Positions 62,605-64,000 of a stretch of DNA of 64,000 bases are shown one piece after another. The first letter of the stretch is position 1; each line of letters opens with the position of its first letter. This DNA comes from Sphingobacterium sp. SGR-19 (GTDB taxonomy: Bacteria > Bacteroidota > Bacteroidia > Sphingobacteriales > Sphingobacteriaceae): NCBI RefSeq assembly GCF_011043555.1, contig NZ_JAAKGS010000002.1, positions 558,001 to 622,000 on the forward strand, written 5' to 3'. The position numbers and the translations under genes are program-made. The notes below the pieces were generated by a model. The model saw nothing but the letters and a program-made list of their open reading frames with translations, made no database searches and was not told the origin of the DNA.

Positions 62605-64000
62605 TGAAAAATATAAAAGTAGCTGTCATCTTGCTGGCCATTTTGGCAACAATGTCTTTTCATTCCTGTAAACAGACATTGGTTATGGATGACATTTTCG
62701 AAGTATCAACGAATAGCGTTTCGTTGAATTATCAAGGATTATTAGAAAACGGAGACCATGCTCAGATTGAAATTGGTACCAGCGGATCCTGGCAAGTGTC
62801 GTCAAAGCCGGAATGGGTGGAACTCAGCAAAAGCACTGGTGAACGTGGTCGTTATACGATCTTTTTAACAGTAGAAGAAGCTGGAACAACGGAAGATAGA
62901 GAAGGCAAGATTGTATTTGAAAGCTTACAGCAAACAATTTCTATCGATGTCAAACAGGTGAAAAAAGTGGAGGAGCTGAACGTATCCCCTGCAGAAATAG
63001 CGGTTAATATCAGAGGTTTACTCGATAACGGGAAAGCACCTGCTATCTACATATCCACTAATTCAGATTGGCGTGTTTCTGAATTACCGGACTGGATTTC
63101 TGTGGATAAAACAGAAGGAAAAGCCGGGAATGTCTCGGTAGTATTAACAGTTGCGAAGAATAATACAGGAGAATCTCGTCAAGGGTCGTTCACGGTTATC
63201 TCCGGCGGTAAAACGGAGAAAGTAGATGTAGAGCAGGATCTTACTTATGTTCCGCTGACGGAGGTCACTATGATTACAGGGGATCAAAGTGGTACAATTA
63301 CCAGTGGGTCGGCAACCTTTGAGATTAATGCTGTTGAGGCTTGGACATTGGCAAGCGACAGCTGGATAAACGTAACGCCCGATAAAGGAGATGCTGGTAC
63401 AACGGAAGTGACCGTTAGTCTTGAACCAACTACCGTAGCACGCACCGGTGCGATTATAATTAAAGATGCCGATAACTTAACGACTGTTGTTACCGTGAAA
63501 CAAGAAGTATTGTTGCCAGACGATGGAAAAGCGGTTGGATATCTATACTACTCGGATGACTTTGAATGGGTACGTCCATACGGCGGAGAAGACGAGTTGT
63601 TGAAAGCACCTACCTCAGCGGGGCATGGAAAAGGTTTTGCAGGATCAACTAAAAATATGCACACCACCGGTCCGACAGGATCGGCGACAGTATCTGCCGC
63701 TTCAGCCTTCGCAAATCGCAACTATGAGGATATCAATTGGAACGGGAACGCTTTCTATTATGGTGCGCACTATTTCAAAATGGGAAGGACCGATATACAA
63801 ACAGGAGTTAAATTGGTATCTATACCGAATACAACAGCAGACAGATCCACGAATGTGAAACTGACGTTTAACGCGACACCTGCGCGAGGAGGAAGCTCGG
63901 GAAGTGGATTCGATGATGTCATCTTGATGGTCGAGATAGAAGGACCGGGATCGGTCGGTATAGATGATAAAAGCACCAAATATAATGATGATTTTGACAT
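62605..64000 (+). CDS. Multi-BACON lipoprotein, paralogue B (cut by the window end)
   Basis: The 465 residues visible begin with a lipoprotein signal (VILLAILATMSFHSCKQ) and continue with three BACON-like repeats (about 32-117, 122-213 and 216-304), each with a W-x-x-(S/V/L) plus V.V....... pattern such as SGSWQVSSKPEWVELSKSTG and NSDWRVSELPDWISVDK. From about 310 follows the domain shared with the upstream gene (YYSDDFEWVRPYGGEDE, ANRNYEDINWNGNAFYYGAH, FKMGRTDIQTGVKL, VEIEGPGSVG). Surface glycan or mucin attachment is a known idea for BACON domains. The frame stays open to base 64000. Confidence 0.8.

Noticed and set aside
1..64000. CRISPR arrays, rRNA operons, complete insertion sequences, prophage genes
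   Set aside because: Looked for by eye and not found; no regularly spaced repeats and no transposase or phage structural gene were seen.

Overview
The window comes from a Bacteroidota chromosome, most likely a sphingobacterium (Sphingobacteriaceae-like). Evidence: a SusC/SusD pair under a FecI/FecR-type sigma and anti-sigma pair, outer-membrane beta-barrels with CarboxypepD-reg domains, BACON-domain lipoproteins, DUF2723 and DUF6377 proteins, and promoters of the Bacteroidota type (TTG, 19-21 bp, TAnnTTTG) in front of a tRNA, a ribosomal operon and the thr leader. Most of the region is ordinary core genome.

Layout. 1-1.4 kb: start of pyrG, rplS and tRNA-Pro(TGG). 1.4-5.4 kb: a small AT-rich island. 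The 17-bp 3' end of tRNA-Pro recurs at 5219 and 5343, each copy followed by its own terminator hairpin. The island carries a four-gene set that looks like a ribosomally synthesised peptide (RiPP) locus: precursor with NHLP-like leader, SagB-like dehydrogenase, ABC permease and ABC ATPase. No YcaO, radical SAM or LanM-type enzyme and no integrase gene is visible. 5.4-11 kb: Ig-like secreted protein, tRNA-Gln, DUF2723 membrane protein, pyrR-pyrB. 11-20.5 kb: an envelope cluster (TPR protein, beta-barrel protein, HU/SPOR protein, ExbB, ExbD, TonB-like protein) ending in folC. 20.5-22.7 kb: AI-2E family permease and SGNH hydrolase on the minus strand. 22.8-25.6 kb: rplM-rpsI-rpsB-tsf. 25.7-32.5 kb: cell-envelope genes (TPR protein, DUF4292 lipoprotein, EnvC-like, TatA, MltD-like, NlpC/P60) and a phosphoribosyltransferase.

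32.7-37.9 kb: the thrA-thrB-thrC operon behind a classical attenuator. A 22-residue leader peptide rich in Ile and Thr precedes a terminator whose left arm can pair with the end of the leader reading frame. A palindromic element (ATGAAACC, variable stem, TCAT, then GCC) occurs before the thr promoter and between thrB and thrC, and a diverged copy lies between exbD and tonB.

38-45 kb: sigma factor, FecR, SusC with an N-terminal STN domain, and SusD, a surface-signalled glycan uptake locus. 45-52.5 kb: RlmI-like methyltransferase, fatty acid hydroxylase, FabH, ClpS, an interspersed repeat region, a TonB-linked barrel and a DUF1080 protein. 52.5-57.7 kb: HAD phosphatase, a two-component pair, TPR protein, hemE, hemJ, small barrel protein. 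57.7-64 kb: metallophosphoesterase, DUF6377 regulator, and two paralogous BACON lipoproteins, the last cut by the window end.

The most unusual content is the peptide island at tRNA-Pro and the three-copy structured intergenic element. All family names were assigned by reading the sequences; no database search was run.
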